Positions 9,003-16,689 of a stretch of DNA of 64,000 nucleotides are shown one piece after another. Origin of the DNA: Lachnospiraceae bacterium (GTDB taxonomy: Bacteria; Bacillota; Clostridia; Lachnospirales; Lachnospiraceae); contig JAGBNK010000017.1 of the NCBI GenBank assembly GCA_017634455.1, positions 144,128 through 208,127 on the forward strand, written 5' to 3'. The notes beneath the pieces are model-generated. The model was not told the DNA's origin and searched no databases. It worked only from the letters and a program-made list of their open reading frames with translations. Made by a program: the position numbers and the translations under genes. How positions within the stretch are numbered: position 1 is the stretch's first letter; each line of letters begins with the position of its first letter.

Positions 9003-10919
9003 CTAACTGTTCAAGTATCTCTCAGGAGCATTGGTAATAATATCCGTAGTTCCCATAAGTGCATACCTGCGCAGATCCACATCAGGCATTCTGCGACTCT
9101 GTCCATACAATGGCTCGATTCCAGTCCACATTCTAACCGGAATATCATTTTCTATAATCCATTTAACAGTGGATGGATTCACTGCCATTCCAGCGCATCC
9201 CGGATGGAGTCCTCCTGCGTTATATTTTTTCATGCCCTCAATACAGTTAAGTTCGTCATCATCAAGAGTTCCAGTCGAAGCATCTGGATTCAATTCCATA
9301 ACCAGACCTACTGATTTGTGGTTAAAGGATGAGTATACAATATTGTCCTCAATACCATATTCTTTCACCATGTCCATAACCATCTGCTCCATGCCTTCGT
9401 ATGGATAAATGCTGTTTTTCAACTCAATATTTAACAGCAATCCATTGTTCTTGCAATATGGTGCAATCACATCAAACATCTCTCTCAATGTCGGAATATG
9501 CAATCTATCTCCAGCCTGTATTGACGCAAGAGAAGGCGCATCCCTATGTATATCATCCAACTTATCCGCCGGCACCTCATATACTTCATCCCTACCAGAT
9601 GGAGTAATATCCAAAGCTTGTAACTCCTCCAATGTATAATCTCTAACGAATCCAGTGCCATTTGTTGTTCTATCAACCTTCTCATCGTGAATTACTACCA
9701 GCTGTCTGTCCTTGGTATATTGCACATCGAACTCAATGCCTGTAATTCCAGGTACATTTGCCGCAGCCTCAAAGGCCATAATAGTATTTTCCGGATATCT
9801 ATAACAGCAACCTCTATGTCCCCAATATCTAAGTGGGCGCATATTAATTCCCTGAGCCCCAGCAATTTCAGCATAATTATCATCATCTGCCACTGTTTTG
9901 TCAGCGCGGCTAGCAGCAAACACTTCCATCTGGAAAGCCATCCATATACTCTCTTGAGCAGTTAGACTAGCACTGGACATCAACTCGCTCCAAGCCTCTC
10001 CATCTGTCACTGTAACGGGAGCAACTCCCGATTTCTTCTTCTCCATGCTATCACATCTATTGGCAAATTCACGAATTTCATATCTGAGCCCGCTTCCCGC
10101 AAACTCAGATTCATAAATCTCTACTTTGTCAGGATCCTCATGATGAACTTCTATCTTGTTGGTCTGCCACCAAGGAGATGGCACTTTGATATATCCGCTA
10201 TCACCAGCTACAATCAGCTCGCCCTCAAACTTAACTCCGAGGCCAGTCTTCACTGTGGCACTCACGCCTTCGTATGTAATAGTAACTTTGCAATAAGAGT
10301 CACAGCCTGTAACCGAGTCAACTGACCACACATAGCTCTGCTCGCTTTCTATGCCAAATATTTTCGCAACCGGAAGTAGCACATAGCTTCCCAATTCATA
10401 GAAACTTCCTGCATACTGCCCCCACATTTCTCTGCCAGATGCATTTCCCAGTTTGGTAAATGTAGCTTCAATATCATAAGGCTTACCAATTGCGCCCTCT
10501 TCAACAAGTCGCAAAACCCCAGCAAATCCCGGACAATAGGCCGTTGGAATAGCCTCCATGCATATAAGCCGTCTATCTCTTGCCATTTCAAATAATTCCA
10601 AAGCTTCCTCGCCCTTTAACGCAAGTGGGCTCTCGCAAAGCACATGCTTACCAGCCTCAAGGGCCTGCTTCGCATATGTAAAATGATATTCATGAGGCAC
10701 CGCAATATAAACTGCATCAACCGCCTCAAACAGCTCTGTCAGATCATCTGTCTGCAGCAATTCATCTGAGAATTCATTCTTCTCCACAAAATATCTCACA
10801 CTCTCAATGTGTGGATTATAAACTGCAACTACTCGGGCGTTATTAGCCTCGTCACACTCTTTCATAAATTCAGTTGCAATTCTACCTGTCCCAATTATTC
10901 CTAGTTTTATTACTCCCAT
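9003..10919 (-). CDS. Gfo/Idh/MocA oxidoreductase fused to glycerophosphodiester phosphodiesterase
   Basis: A 638-residue two-domain protein. Residues 1-345 are a Gfo/Idh/MocA NAD(P)-dependent oxidoreductase with GIIGTGRIA at 7-15. Residues about 362-638 are a GDPD domain with WGHRG (H368), PENT, EFDV (E397, D399) and VIHD (H411), all expected for catalysis. The oxidoreductase half is odd: the usual EKP motif, which supplies the catalytic lysine, reads ESP (96-98), and the usual Asp/His pair region reads FYELGSY. That half may bind a sugar without reducing it. Cytoplasmic, no signal peptide. Start supported by AGAGG 9 bases upstream. It follows the glycan island on the same strand. Confidence 0.88.
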   Translation of the reverse strand: MGVIKLGIIGTGRIATEFMKECDEANNARVVAVYNPHIESVRYFVEKNEFSDELLQTDDLTELFEAVDAVYIAVPHEYHFTYAKQALEAGKHVLCESPLALKGEEALELFEMARDRRLICMEAIPTAYCPGFAGVLRLVEEGAIGKPYDIEATFTKLGNASGREMWGQYAGSFYELGSYVLLPVAKIFGIESEQSYVWSVDSVTGCDSYCKVTITYEGVSATVKTGLGVKFEGELIVAGDSGYIKVPSPWWQTNKIEVHHEDPDKVEIYESEFAGSGLRYEIREFANRCDSMEKKKSGVAPVTVTDGEAWSELMSSASLTAQESIWMAFQMEVFAASRADKTVADDDNYAEIAGAQGINMRPLRYWGHRGCCYRYPENTIMAFEAAANVPGITGIEFDVQYTKDRQLVVIHDEKVDRTTNGTGFVRDYTLEELQALDITPSGRDEVYEVPADKLDDIHRDAPSLASIQAGDRLHIPTLREMFDVIAPYCKNNGLLLNIELKNSIYPYEGMEQMVMDMVKEYGIEDNIVYSSFNHKSVGLVMELNPDASTGTLDDDELNCIEGMKKYNAGGLHPGCAGMAVNPSTVKWIIENDIPVRMWTGIEPLYGQSRRMPDVDLRRYALMGTTDIITNAPERYLNS

Positions 10920-10988
10920 AACATTGCCTCTTTATTAATTATTAATCAAAAAATAACTTTTTTCGACTTGACTTTTAATAGTTAGTCT

Positions 10989-12098
10989 TTACATATTTTC
11001 AAAGTATATTCTAATCTTGTCTATAATATATTCCATATCTTTTTTGGTATATCTATGATCACACGGAATAGCCAACATCTTATTATATAATCTATCCACA
11101 AACTCATTTAATGCATCTCCCACCTGTTCTGGAACAGGCCACAATACTGGCAAAAAAATATTTTGTCGTTTCATATATTCTTGGAAAGCATCTCTATCTT
11201 CTATAATTATTGGCATATAAAGCGGCGCCGACTTTTTATCAAGTTTCCAAAAATTATCGATTTCTGAAAATAATTCCAACTCTTCTTGTAAATAAATAGC
11301 ATTCTCATTTCTTCTTGTATATATTTTCTCCCAATCAATATTTTTCAAAACTTTTATCGATTCATTATTCATCGGTAATATTTCATATCTATCATCTAAG
11401 GCATCTTCTGCAATTTTATGAAGTTTTAAAAATTTATCTTTTGAAATGTTTTCACCTTTTAAATATTCAGCTTTCATACTTTGAGCAAGCAATTGATAAC
11501 TTTCATATTCTGGTTTTTCTTTTTCTATATATTTTGGTTCATTATATAAATTTGCCACTCCACCATCCGGAATAGGTAGCCATTTGCGTAAACTAGCCAC
11601 TTGATATTTCATTTTATCAACATAGCCCATTTCTAGCTTTTCAAAATAAAAAATAGACTGTGTCAAGTCTTCTACGCAAAAATGTTCTTTATTATCTTCC
11701 CATTCTTTTAACAATTTTCTAATATTTATTATCGAATCATTTCCATAGTACAAAACCGTAAATATAACACTTGGATCATATTTTCTCACTAAATCTATAA
11801 CTTCCGATTCTATAGGTTCCAATTTATCATTCAATTGATAAAAATATACTTTCCACCCTTTTATAACAAAAGGTTTCACCACAGTATCACATATATATGA
11901 TGGTATTAAACACACTTTATTATTTGTTTGTTTTTCAATATCCTCTATAACTGCTGAAATCGCTGAGCGGCCAGACTCAAAGAAACAACACTTATCTTTT
12001 TGAATAATTTTATCGTAAATACAATCCTTTTTAATGTCTATATCTTCAACTAGCTTTTCTTTTTCATAAAAACTACCAATTTCATATCTTTTACTCAT
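10989..12098 (-). CDS. DegT-like PLP-dependent enzyme of the glycan island
   Basis: A 369-residue protein with the fold pattern of DegT/DnrJ/EryC1 sugar aminotransferases but distant in sequence. FESGRSAISAV and IPSYICDTVVKPF fit the substrate and cofactor loops; VEDLTQS supplies the ring-binding Asp, and SLRKWLPIPDGGV carries the candidate PLP lysine. Its ATG at 12098 overlaps the TGA of pseG (ATGA), so it is translationally coupled. It may transaminate a sugar or a phosphonate intermediate; the substrate is unknown. Base composition is more AT-rich than the flagellar genes. It ends the methyltransferase-pseG unit. Confidence 0.72.
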   Translation of the reverse strand: MSKRYEIGSFYEKEKLVEDIDIKKDCIYDKIIQKDKCCFFESGRSAISAVIEDIEKQTNNKVCLIPSYICDTVVKPFVIKGWKVYFYQLNDKLEPIESEVIDLVRKYDPSVIFTVLYYGNDSIINIRKLLKEWEDNKEHFCVEDLTQSIFYFEKLEMGYVDKMKYQVASLRKWLPIPDGGVANLYNEPKYIEKEKPEYESYQLLAQSMKAEYLKGENISKDKFLKLHKIAEDALDDRYEILPMNNESIKVLKNIDWEKIYTRRNENAIYLQEELELFSEIDNFWKLDKKSAPLYMPIIIEDRDAFQEYMKRQNIFLPVLWPVPEQVGDALNEFVDRLYNKMLAIPCDHRYTKKDMEYIIDKIRIYFENM

Positions 12099-13135
12099 AA
12101 ACCACTTATCTCCTCTGCGATTCTTTGCGCGCCCAACCCATCTACTAAACTCATTGACTTTTCGCACATCTCACGCCTTAAGTTTTCATTAACTATTAGA
12201 TCTTTTATGGCCAAAAATATTTTTTCATTAAAATCTTTATCTTTCCTTACATCTCCTACATATAAATAACCTGCATCTCGAACAAAATATTTAATATCAT
12301 TTTTCTGGTCATCAGACATACAATAAAAAATAGTTGGAATTCCCATTGCACAAGCTTCATATAAAACTGTACTTGCTGCTGAAACAAGAATATCGCATTT
12401 CTCCATCAACGTTGCAATATCCTCCACATTCTCATAAATTTTTACTTCCGAAAATCTGCTTTCCGTGTAATTCATAATTTCAATATCTGTATTATAAGCT
12501 CCAGCAATAACATTATAATTAGCTTTAACATTGGCAAAGCCACCCATAATATCGCCATATGACATAAGCCCAGATAATACATGATGTTTATCACCACCAC
12601 CACTCATTAACATAACTTCATATTTATCTTTCTTATAGTTACGCTTCTTCTTTTCTTTAGAAAATTGCTCTCTAAGCGGAACATATTTAGGTCCTACTAA
12701 AACAATAGTACCTGTGTCGGCATATCGAGATTTGTAATCATACATATCATGAAAAATAGAATAATTAATCACAATATCCACATCGATCTTTTCGTCAAAA
12801 AAATCGTCAAAAGCGATTATTTTAGCACATGATTTCAAGCTCTTGAAATACTTATTTGACACATAATAAGAGTCCACTAAAAGAACCGGCTTTTGCTCAT
12901 GAAGCAGTATCTCTTTTGTCTTGGCTATTTCAATATCACTATCCAAATTGTTCCATTCCGTATTTAAAATAGTATATTTAAAAGAACTATTCTCCAGTAA
13001 TGTCTTCGAATTCTCATCAGAAATCAAAAATTCAACAGTTTCCCCATTTTCTTTCAATTTCTTAGCAATTGTAAGACACCGCATCATATGCCCAGTGGCA
13101 ATTTCCTCATTTGCATCTGTTCTTATAAAAATCAT
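12095..13135 (-). CDS. pseG: PseG-like UDP-sugar hydrolase (pseudaminic acid pathway)
   Basis: A 346-residue GT-B-fold hydrolase related to PseG, which removes UDP from the 2,4-diacetamido-trideoxy-altrose intermediate to yield the substrate of the synthase PseI. RTDANEEIATGHMMRCL at the start contains the GHxxRC signature with the catalytic histidine; a central AFDDFFDE and a late ILVSAASTVLYEACAMGIPTI match the nucleotide-binding half. It overlaps the methyltransferase gene by 29 bases and the DegT-like gene by 4, so the three are one translational unit. It lies 8 kb away from the other pse genes but on the same strand. Confidence 0.85.
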   Translation of the reverse strand: MIFIRTDANEEIATGHMMRCLTIAKKLKENGETVEFLISDENSKTLLENSSFKYTILNTEWNNLDSDIEIAKTKEILLHEQKPVLLVDSYYVSNKYFKSLKSCAKIIAFDDFFDEKIDVDIVINYSIFHDMYDYKSRYADTGTIVLVGPKYVPLREQFSKEKKKRNYKKDKYEVMLMSGGGDKHHVLSGLMSYGDIMGGFANVKANYNVIAGAYNTDIEIMNYTESRFSEVKIYENVEDIATLMEKCDILVSAASTVLYEACAMGIPTIFYCMSDDQKNDIKYFVRDAGYLYVGDVRKDKDFNEKIFLAIKDLIVNENLRREMCEKSMSLVDGLGAQRIAEEISGL

Positions 13136-13823
13136 AGTTCACCCTATTTTCACAAACTACTATAAAATCTACATCAGCATACGTATCTTCATCATGATAA
13201 TATTTTAATGAATTGACAGAAACTGATTTGAATTTGCCAAATAGCTTCTTCACTTCATCTCTGTCAAAAAACTGCATATGCATTCCATTTTCTTTAAATG
13301 CACTTCTAGTATCATCTTTCTCATCAATTACGCACTCGTGTGGATTTAATTCATTTACTGTGTTTGGATTGAAGCGGTAGTCCTCTATACTTCGTAGGAT
13401 AACTAGAGTCTTTCCACCCTTTTTCAAAACTCTGTAAATTTCATTAACAGACTTTTCTATTTCCTCTAGATGTAGATAATAAAATACTCCATATGAAATC
13501 ACACCATCAAACTCATCATTTTCAAACGGCAAGGATTCACATGAAGCGGCCACTATATTGGCATCATAATCAAATCCCGCTTCACGAAGACGCAACTTCG
13601 TACATTTTACTCCTGTGTTACTAATATCTATCCCAAAAGGTTCATATCCTTCCTTAGCTAGATAAACCACGTGTCTGCCCGCTCCACAACCATCATCGAG
13701 TATCTTTGCTTTTTCCTTAAAATGTCTTTTTACAAATCGGATTACTTCCTCAGATGGATACTTCGGTTGATGCCTAATTTCCTTGTGTAGTTCTTCCCAC
13801 ATCAGTTCATTTGCGTCTTTCAT
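13107..13823 (-). CDS. class I SAM-dependent methyltransferase
   Basis: A 238-residue Rossmann-fold methyltransferase. Motif I is ILDDGCGAGRHVVYLA (about 42-57), then PFGIDIS (motif II), ESLPFENDEFDGVIS (motifs III-IV) and the VLKKGG loop. Acceptor unknown; in this island it could methylate a sugar hydroxyl, an amine or the phosphonate. AGGAGG lies just before the chosen ATG at 13823; the longer in-frame reading would run through the terminator hairpin. It is the first gene after the structured RNA and its terminator, so its expression depends on read-through. Confidence 0.85.
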   Translation of the reverse strand: MKDANELMWEELHKEIRHQPKYPSEEVIRFVKRHFKEKAKILDDGCGAGRHVVYLAKEGYEPFGIDISNTGVKCTKLRLREAGFDYDANIVAASCESLPFENDEFDGVISYGVFYYLHLEEIEKSVNEIYRVLKKGGKTLVILRSIEDYRFNPNTVNELNPHECVIDEKDDTRSAFKENGMHMQFFDRDEVKKLFGKFKSVSVNSLKYYHDEDTYADVDFIVVCENRVNYDFYKNRCK

Positions 13824-13835
13824 TTCCCCTCCTAT

Positions 13836-13865
13836 TAAAAAAGGGCCTCGATTTCTCGAAGCCCT
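13836..13865 (-). terminator. strong terminator between the RNA element and the methyltransferase gene
   Basis: A 10-bp stem (AGGGCTTCGA with TCGAGGCCCT, one G-T pair), a 4-base loop, then TTTTTT on the minus strand. It stops transcripts 13 bases before the methyltransferase start and directly follows the folded RNA element. Confidence 0.88.
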
Positions 13866-13873
13866 CACGTCTC

Positions 13874-13961
13874 AAGGTATTTGGCTACCGTCGCCTCTGT
13901 AGCATCTCTTTTGACCCGTAGGGTGTGTGGTTGCAACGAAATTTACCACCTCAAATACCTT
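13874..13961 (-). ncRNA. candidate structured RNA (riboswitch-like leader or small RNA)
   Basis: On the minus strand a closing stem P1 of 10 bp (AAGGTATTTG at 13961-13952 with CAAATACCTT at 13883-13874) encloses three hairpins: GTGGT/ACCAC with a 13-base loop, ACCC-TAC-GGGT, and GCTAC/GTAGC with a 10-base loop. That makes a four-way junction with unpaired purines (GGTCAAAAGAGAT). It is followed after eight bases by a terminator and then the methyltransferase ribosome site, and is preceded by a possible promoter. I compared it from memory with SAM, THF, TPP, glycine, lysine, purine, M-box, c-di-GMP and glutamine classes and none matches. It could equally be an independent small RNA. Confidence 0.6.
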
Positions 13962-13972
13962 TTTGTACTCTT

Positions 13973-14001
13973 ACTTTATCAAAAAAAATCTTTTTTGTAA
14001 A
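13973..14001 (-). promoter_or_regulatory. possible promoter for the structured RNA
   Basis: TTTACA (14001-13996) and TAAAGT (13978-13973) with a 17-base spacer. Transcription would begin near 13966, just before stem P1. The -10 box is weak (4 of 6), and the site overlaps the last codons of the nuclease gene. Confidence 0.35.
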
Positions 14002-14392
14002 GAACTGTCTTATTACGTAAGTAGCTCTTCAATCTCTTATTACTAATCTTCCATCCTGATATTATGGAATTTGAACGCTGATTATTTTTTGTATCCGTAC
14101 ATATCTTCAACACTATAAACGCATGCTCTTTCTCAATCGAATCAGAAGCAATTTCTTTTATGACTAAACCCGTATTTAAATGTTTCTCATCTTTTATTAT
14201 ATAATCAGGTTCTAAAATCGCTTGTTTCAACTCAATTAACACTTCATTATAAGCTTCCGGATGGTGGTCTAAAATATGTAAAACTGCTTTATTTGTTAAT
14301 ACAACTTTGTCTGTTGCTATCTCTGCAGTAATACAACTATATAAATCAGTTTTCAAATAACACAGCAGCTTTAAATCCTCTTTGTTCCCCAT
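13979..14392 (-). CDS. BECR-fold nuclease-like protein (PBECR type)
   Basis: A 137-residue protein resembling phage-associated Barnase-EndoU-ColicinE5/D-RelE (PBECR) nucleases. The diagnostic series is present: VVLTNKAVLHILDHHPEAY, then LEPDYI, a K-rich middle, and NSIISGWKIS near the end. Proteins of this fold are RNases, often toxins or injected phage proteins. No antitoxin-like partner is adjacent; the only unexplained neighbour is the structured RNA directly downstream. ATG 14392 is chosen because AGAGG precedes it and family members start about ten residues before the LCYL stretch; ATG 14425 in the same frame is possible. Its presence inside a glycan operon is unexpected. Confidence 0.65.
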   Translation of the reverse strand: MGNKEDLKLLCYLKTDLYSCITAEIATDKVVLTNKAVLHILDHHPEAYNEVLIELKQAILEPDYIIKDEKHLNTGLVIKEIASDSIEKEHAFIVLKICTDTKNNQRSNSIISGWKISNKRLKSYLRNKTVLYKKDFF

Positions 14393-14508
14393 GCATCCTC
14401 TATTCTGCCATTTTATATACGCCATCTAAAAATCTTCTTGTTTTATAATATTCTTCAAAGACTATTATATGGACTTTATTATCTCTAACAAAATGGCTCC
14501 TTTATGCT

Positions 14509-15627
14509 TTATTTCCCAATTTCATCCATAAATGCAATTTTGTTTTCTCTTGCTGTAGTAGTCGGTCTTCCTAAATTATCTCTAGCACCAATCTTTGAAT
14601 AAATAACCATAAGTGTAAGCACTCTATTATCTATAGTTTCTTGAAGTGCCTTTGCCAAGCTACCTATATCTCTTATCTCATAAACCTTATCATAGCCAAA
14701 TGCTTCAGCAAGTGAACCATATCTAATCGTAGTTGAAGCTGTTGGCAATCCACCTACAGATTCATGAGCCTGATTATCAATTATAATATGAACTAAATTA
14801 TGCACTTTAGAATTCCCTATCACAGCCATTGCACCCAAATGCATAATCATCGCGCCATCCCCGTCAATACACCAGATTCTCTTGTCGTTTTTTTGTATGG
14901 CTATTTCAAGAGCAATTGAAGAAGCATGTCCCATAGACCCCACCGTCAAAAAATCTAAATTATGATTTTCACCACGTCTTTCCCGGATTTCAAACAATTC
15001 TCTAGAAGCTTTGCCTGTGGTTGAAACTATCGGATCATCACCTGTATATTTAACAATTTCTTGTATAGCCTCTTCTCGGGACAATCCATACTCATTATGG
15101 TATATATTCTTATTTTCATTTGTAAGAGCTCCTTTTTTTATCACAAAAGCTGCCTGTCTACCCTCTGTAAATACTTCATTAAATCTCCGCATCTGATTTC
15201 TTACAGAATCAATCGTAGTATCTTTATCGATTATAAAATAAGAAATTCCCATAAGTCCTAAAATTTTGGTCGTGATTTCTCCTTGAAAAATATGCTGTGG
15301 TTCATCATGAACACCCGGTTCGCCTCTCCATCCCACTACGAACAGCATTGGCACACCATATACCTTTTCATTCACCAAAGATGCAATCGGATTAATCGCA
15401 TTACCTTCACCGGAATTCTGCATATATACCATCCCAACTTTTCCTGTCGCCAAATAATATCCCGCTGCTAAAGCCACCGCATTTCCTTCATTAGCCGCAA
15501 TCACGTGATGTTTATAATCAACACCATATTTATTCATAATACAATCACACATCGGTCTAAGTAGAGAATCAGGAACACCTGCATAATAATCTACTCCTAA
15601 AACATCTAAAAAATCTATTGCTTTCAT
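14509..15627 (-). CDS. aepY: phosphonopyruvate decarboxylase
   Basis: A 372-residue TPP enzyme that converts phosphonopyruvate to phosphonoacetaldehyde and CO2, pulling the unfavourable PEP mutase reaction forward. The Pyr half (1-180) has GVPDSLLRPM, NEGNAVALAAGYYLATGK (catalytic Glu) and QNSGEGNAINP; the PP half has the TPP/Mg motif GDGAMIMHLGA followed by N-Q, and HESVGG. Length and motifs fit phosphonopyruvate decarboxylases rather than sulfopyruvate enzymes, and the PEP mutase gene two positions upstream settles it. ATG 15627 lies 4 bases after the reductase stop, with GGGTGA as ribosome site; an upstream in-frame TTG is less likely. Confidence 0.92.
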   Translation of the reverse strand: MKAIDFLDVLGVDYYAGVPDSLLRPMCDCIMNKYGVDYKHHVIAANEGNAVALAAGYYLATGKVGMVYMQNSGEGNAINPIASLVNEKVYGVPMLFVVGWRGEPGVHDEPQHIFQGEITTKILGLMGISYFIIDKDTTIDSVRNQMRRFNEVFTEGRQAAFVIKKGALTNENKNIYHNEYGLSREEAIQEIVKYTGDDPIVSTTGKASRELFEIRERRGENHNLDFLTVGSMGHASSIALEIAIQKNDKRIWCIDGDGAMIMHLGAMAVIGNSKVHNLVHIIIDNQAHESVGGLPTASTTIRYGSLAEAFGYDKVYEIRDIGSLAKALQETIDNRVLTLMVIYSKIGARDNLGRPTTTARENKIAFMDEIGK

Positions 15628-15631
15628 TCTT

Positions 15632-16687
15632 TCACCCAAAAATACATCTATACAAATACATTATTTGCTCATGTCCCAACTTAACGGGATTATTCTTTAG
15701 TCTTCCTTCATTCACAGAATTGGTCATTATATCTATCTCATCATCAGTAGCTAATACACTTGGTAATTTCATCTCATCAATTAAATCTGAGAGATTGCCT
15801 GTTATTTGATAAATTTTTCTCAGAATATTTTTTAAATAATCCTTTCCTCTTACGTCAATGCAATCCTCGATATGTTCTATCATATACGGAAAAAGATACT
15901 GATTAACTAAAGCTGCCGCATGACCATGAGCAATTCCCTTCAGAGTTGTTATTTTATAACACATAGCATGCCCAGCTGTGGTCTCTGAAATATTGATAGC
16001 TTTACCTGCATAAAAAGATGCTTCTAACATCTTCGCATTACCAGTCTCCGTATTGCTTAAATACTCATTTTTATATTTAAAAAACAACTCTAATGCCTTT
16101 AAAGAATAAGTTCTACTTTCCTCTGTGCTATTAACAGACCACATAGACTCTATTGCGTGAGACAACGCATCTAAGCACGTAGCTTTTCTTTGATAATCCG
16201 GAAGTGTCTTTAATAATGATCCATCTAGTAACACTACTTCAGGAATAGAGTATAAACAATTCACAGATAACTTTTCGCCGTCCTTGTAAACAACAGCAAA
16301 TCTAGTAGCTTCTGACCCCGTTCCAGCTGTAGTCGGTATAACCAAAAAAGGAATCATTGGATCCACATAATTGTCACGAAGATAATCATTATCTAGTACT
16401 GAAAACAGTCGGATACATTTTGCAACATCAATCGATGAGCCACCGCCTATAGCAAGTATAGAATCACATTTATAACTTAAGAAGATGTCTCTCCCTTTAA
16501 TCGTAGACTCATATTTAGGATTTGGTTCAAAATCTCGAAAAAATACCACCTCGTGTTTCTTGAGTTGCTGCATATAATCAGAAAAAAACGCTGCCGATTT
16601 ACCACAAACCACCATGGTCTTCTTCCCTGTCAACCATTTATCCAGTTCTAACAAACACTTACTCCCAGAGATTATTTTACTTTCCAT
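15632..16687 (-). CDS. phosphonoacetaldehyde reductase-type iron-containing alcohol dehydrogenase
   Basis: A 351-residue group III alcohol dehydrogenase. GGGSSIDVAK (81-90) binds NAD(P); D173, H177, H240 and H254 are in the positions of the four metal ligands; PTTAGTGSEAT (118-128) is typical. In PEP-mutase clusters this family reduces phosphonoacetaldehyde to 2-hydroxyethylphosphonate. It lies between the PEP mutase fusion (2-base gap) and the decarboxylase (4-base gap), so all three are coupled. No aminoethylphosphonate transaminase of the AepZ type is in the window, which favours hydroxyethyl- over aminoethylphosphonate. The substrate assignment is inferred from context. Confidence 0.85.
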   Translation of the reverse strand: MESKIISGSKCLLELDKWLTGKKTMVVCGKSAAFFSDYMQQLKKHEVVFFRDFEPNPKYESTIKGRDIFLSYKCDSILAIGGGSSIDVAKCIRLFSVLDNDYLRDNYVDPMIPFLVIPTTAGTGSEATRFAVVYKDGEKLSVNCLYSIPEVVLLDGSLLKTLPDYQRKATCLDALSHAIESMWSVNSTEESRTYSLKALELFFKYKNEYLSNTETGNAKMLEASFYAGKAINISETTAGHAMCYKITTLKGIAHGHAAALVNQYLFPYMIEHIEDCIDVRGKDYLKNILRKIYQITGNLSDLIDEMKLPSVLATDDEIDIMTNSVNEGRLKNNPVKLGHEQIMYLYRCIFG

Positions 16688-16689
16688 CT

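Noticed and set aside
13874..13961. SAM-I, M-box or T-box riboswitch before the methyltransferase gene
   Set aside because: None of the conserved cores is present; only a short GGGTCAA resemblance to the M-box was seen, which is not enough.
14509..15627. Sulfopyruvate decarboxylase (coenzyme M pathway)
   Set aside because: It sits in one coupled unit with PEP mutase and a phosphonoacetaldehyde-type reductase, so phosphonopyruvate is the natural substrate.
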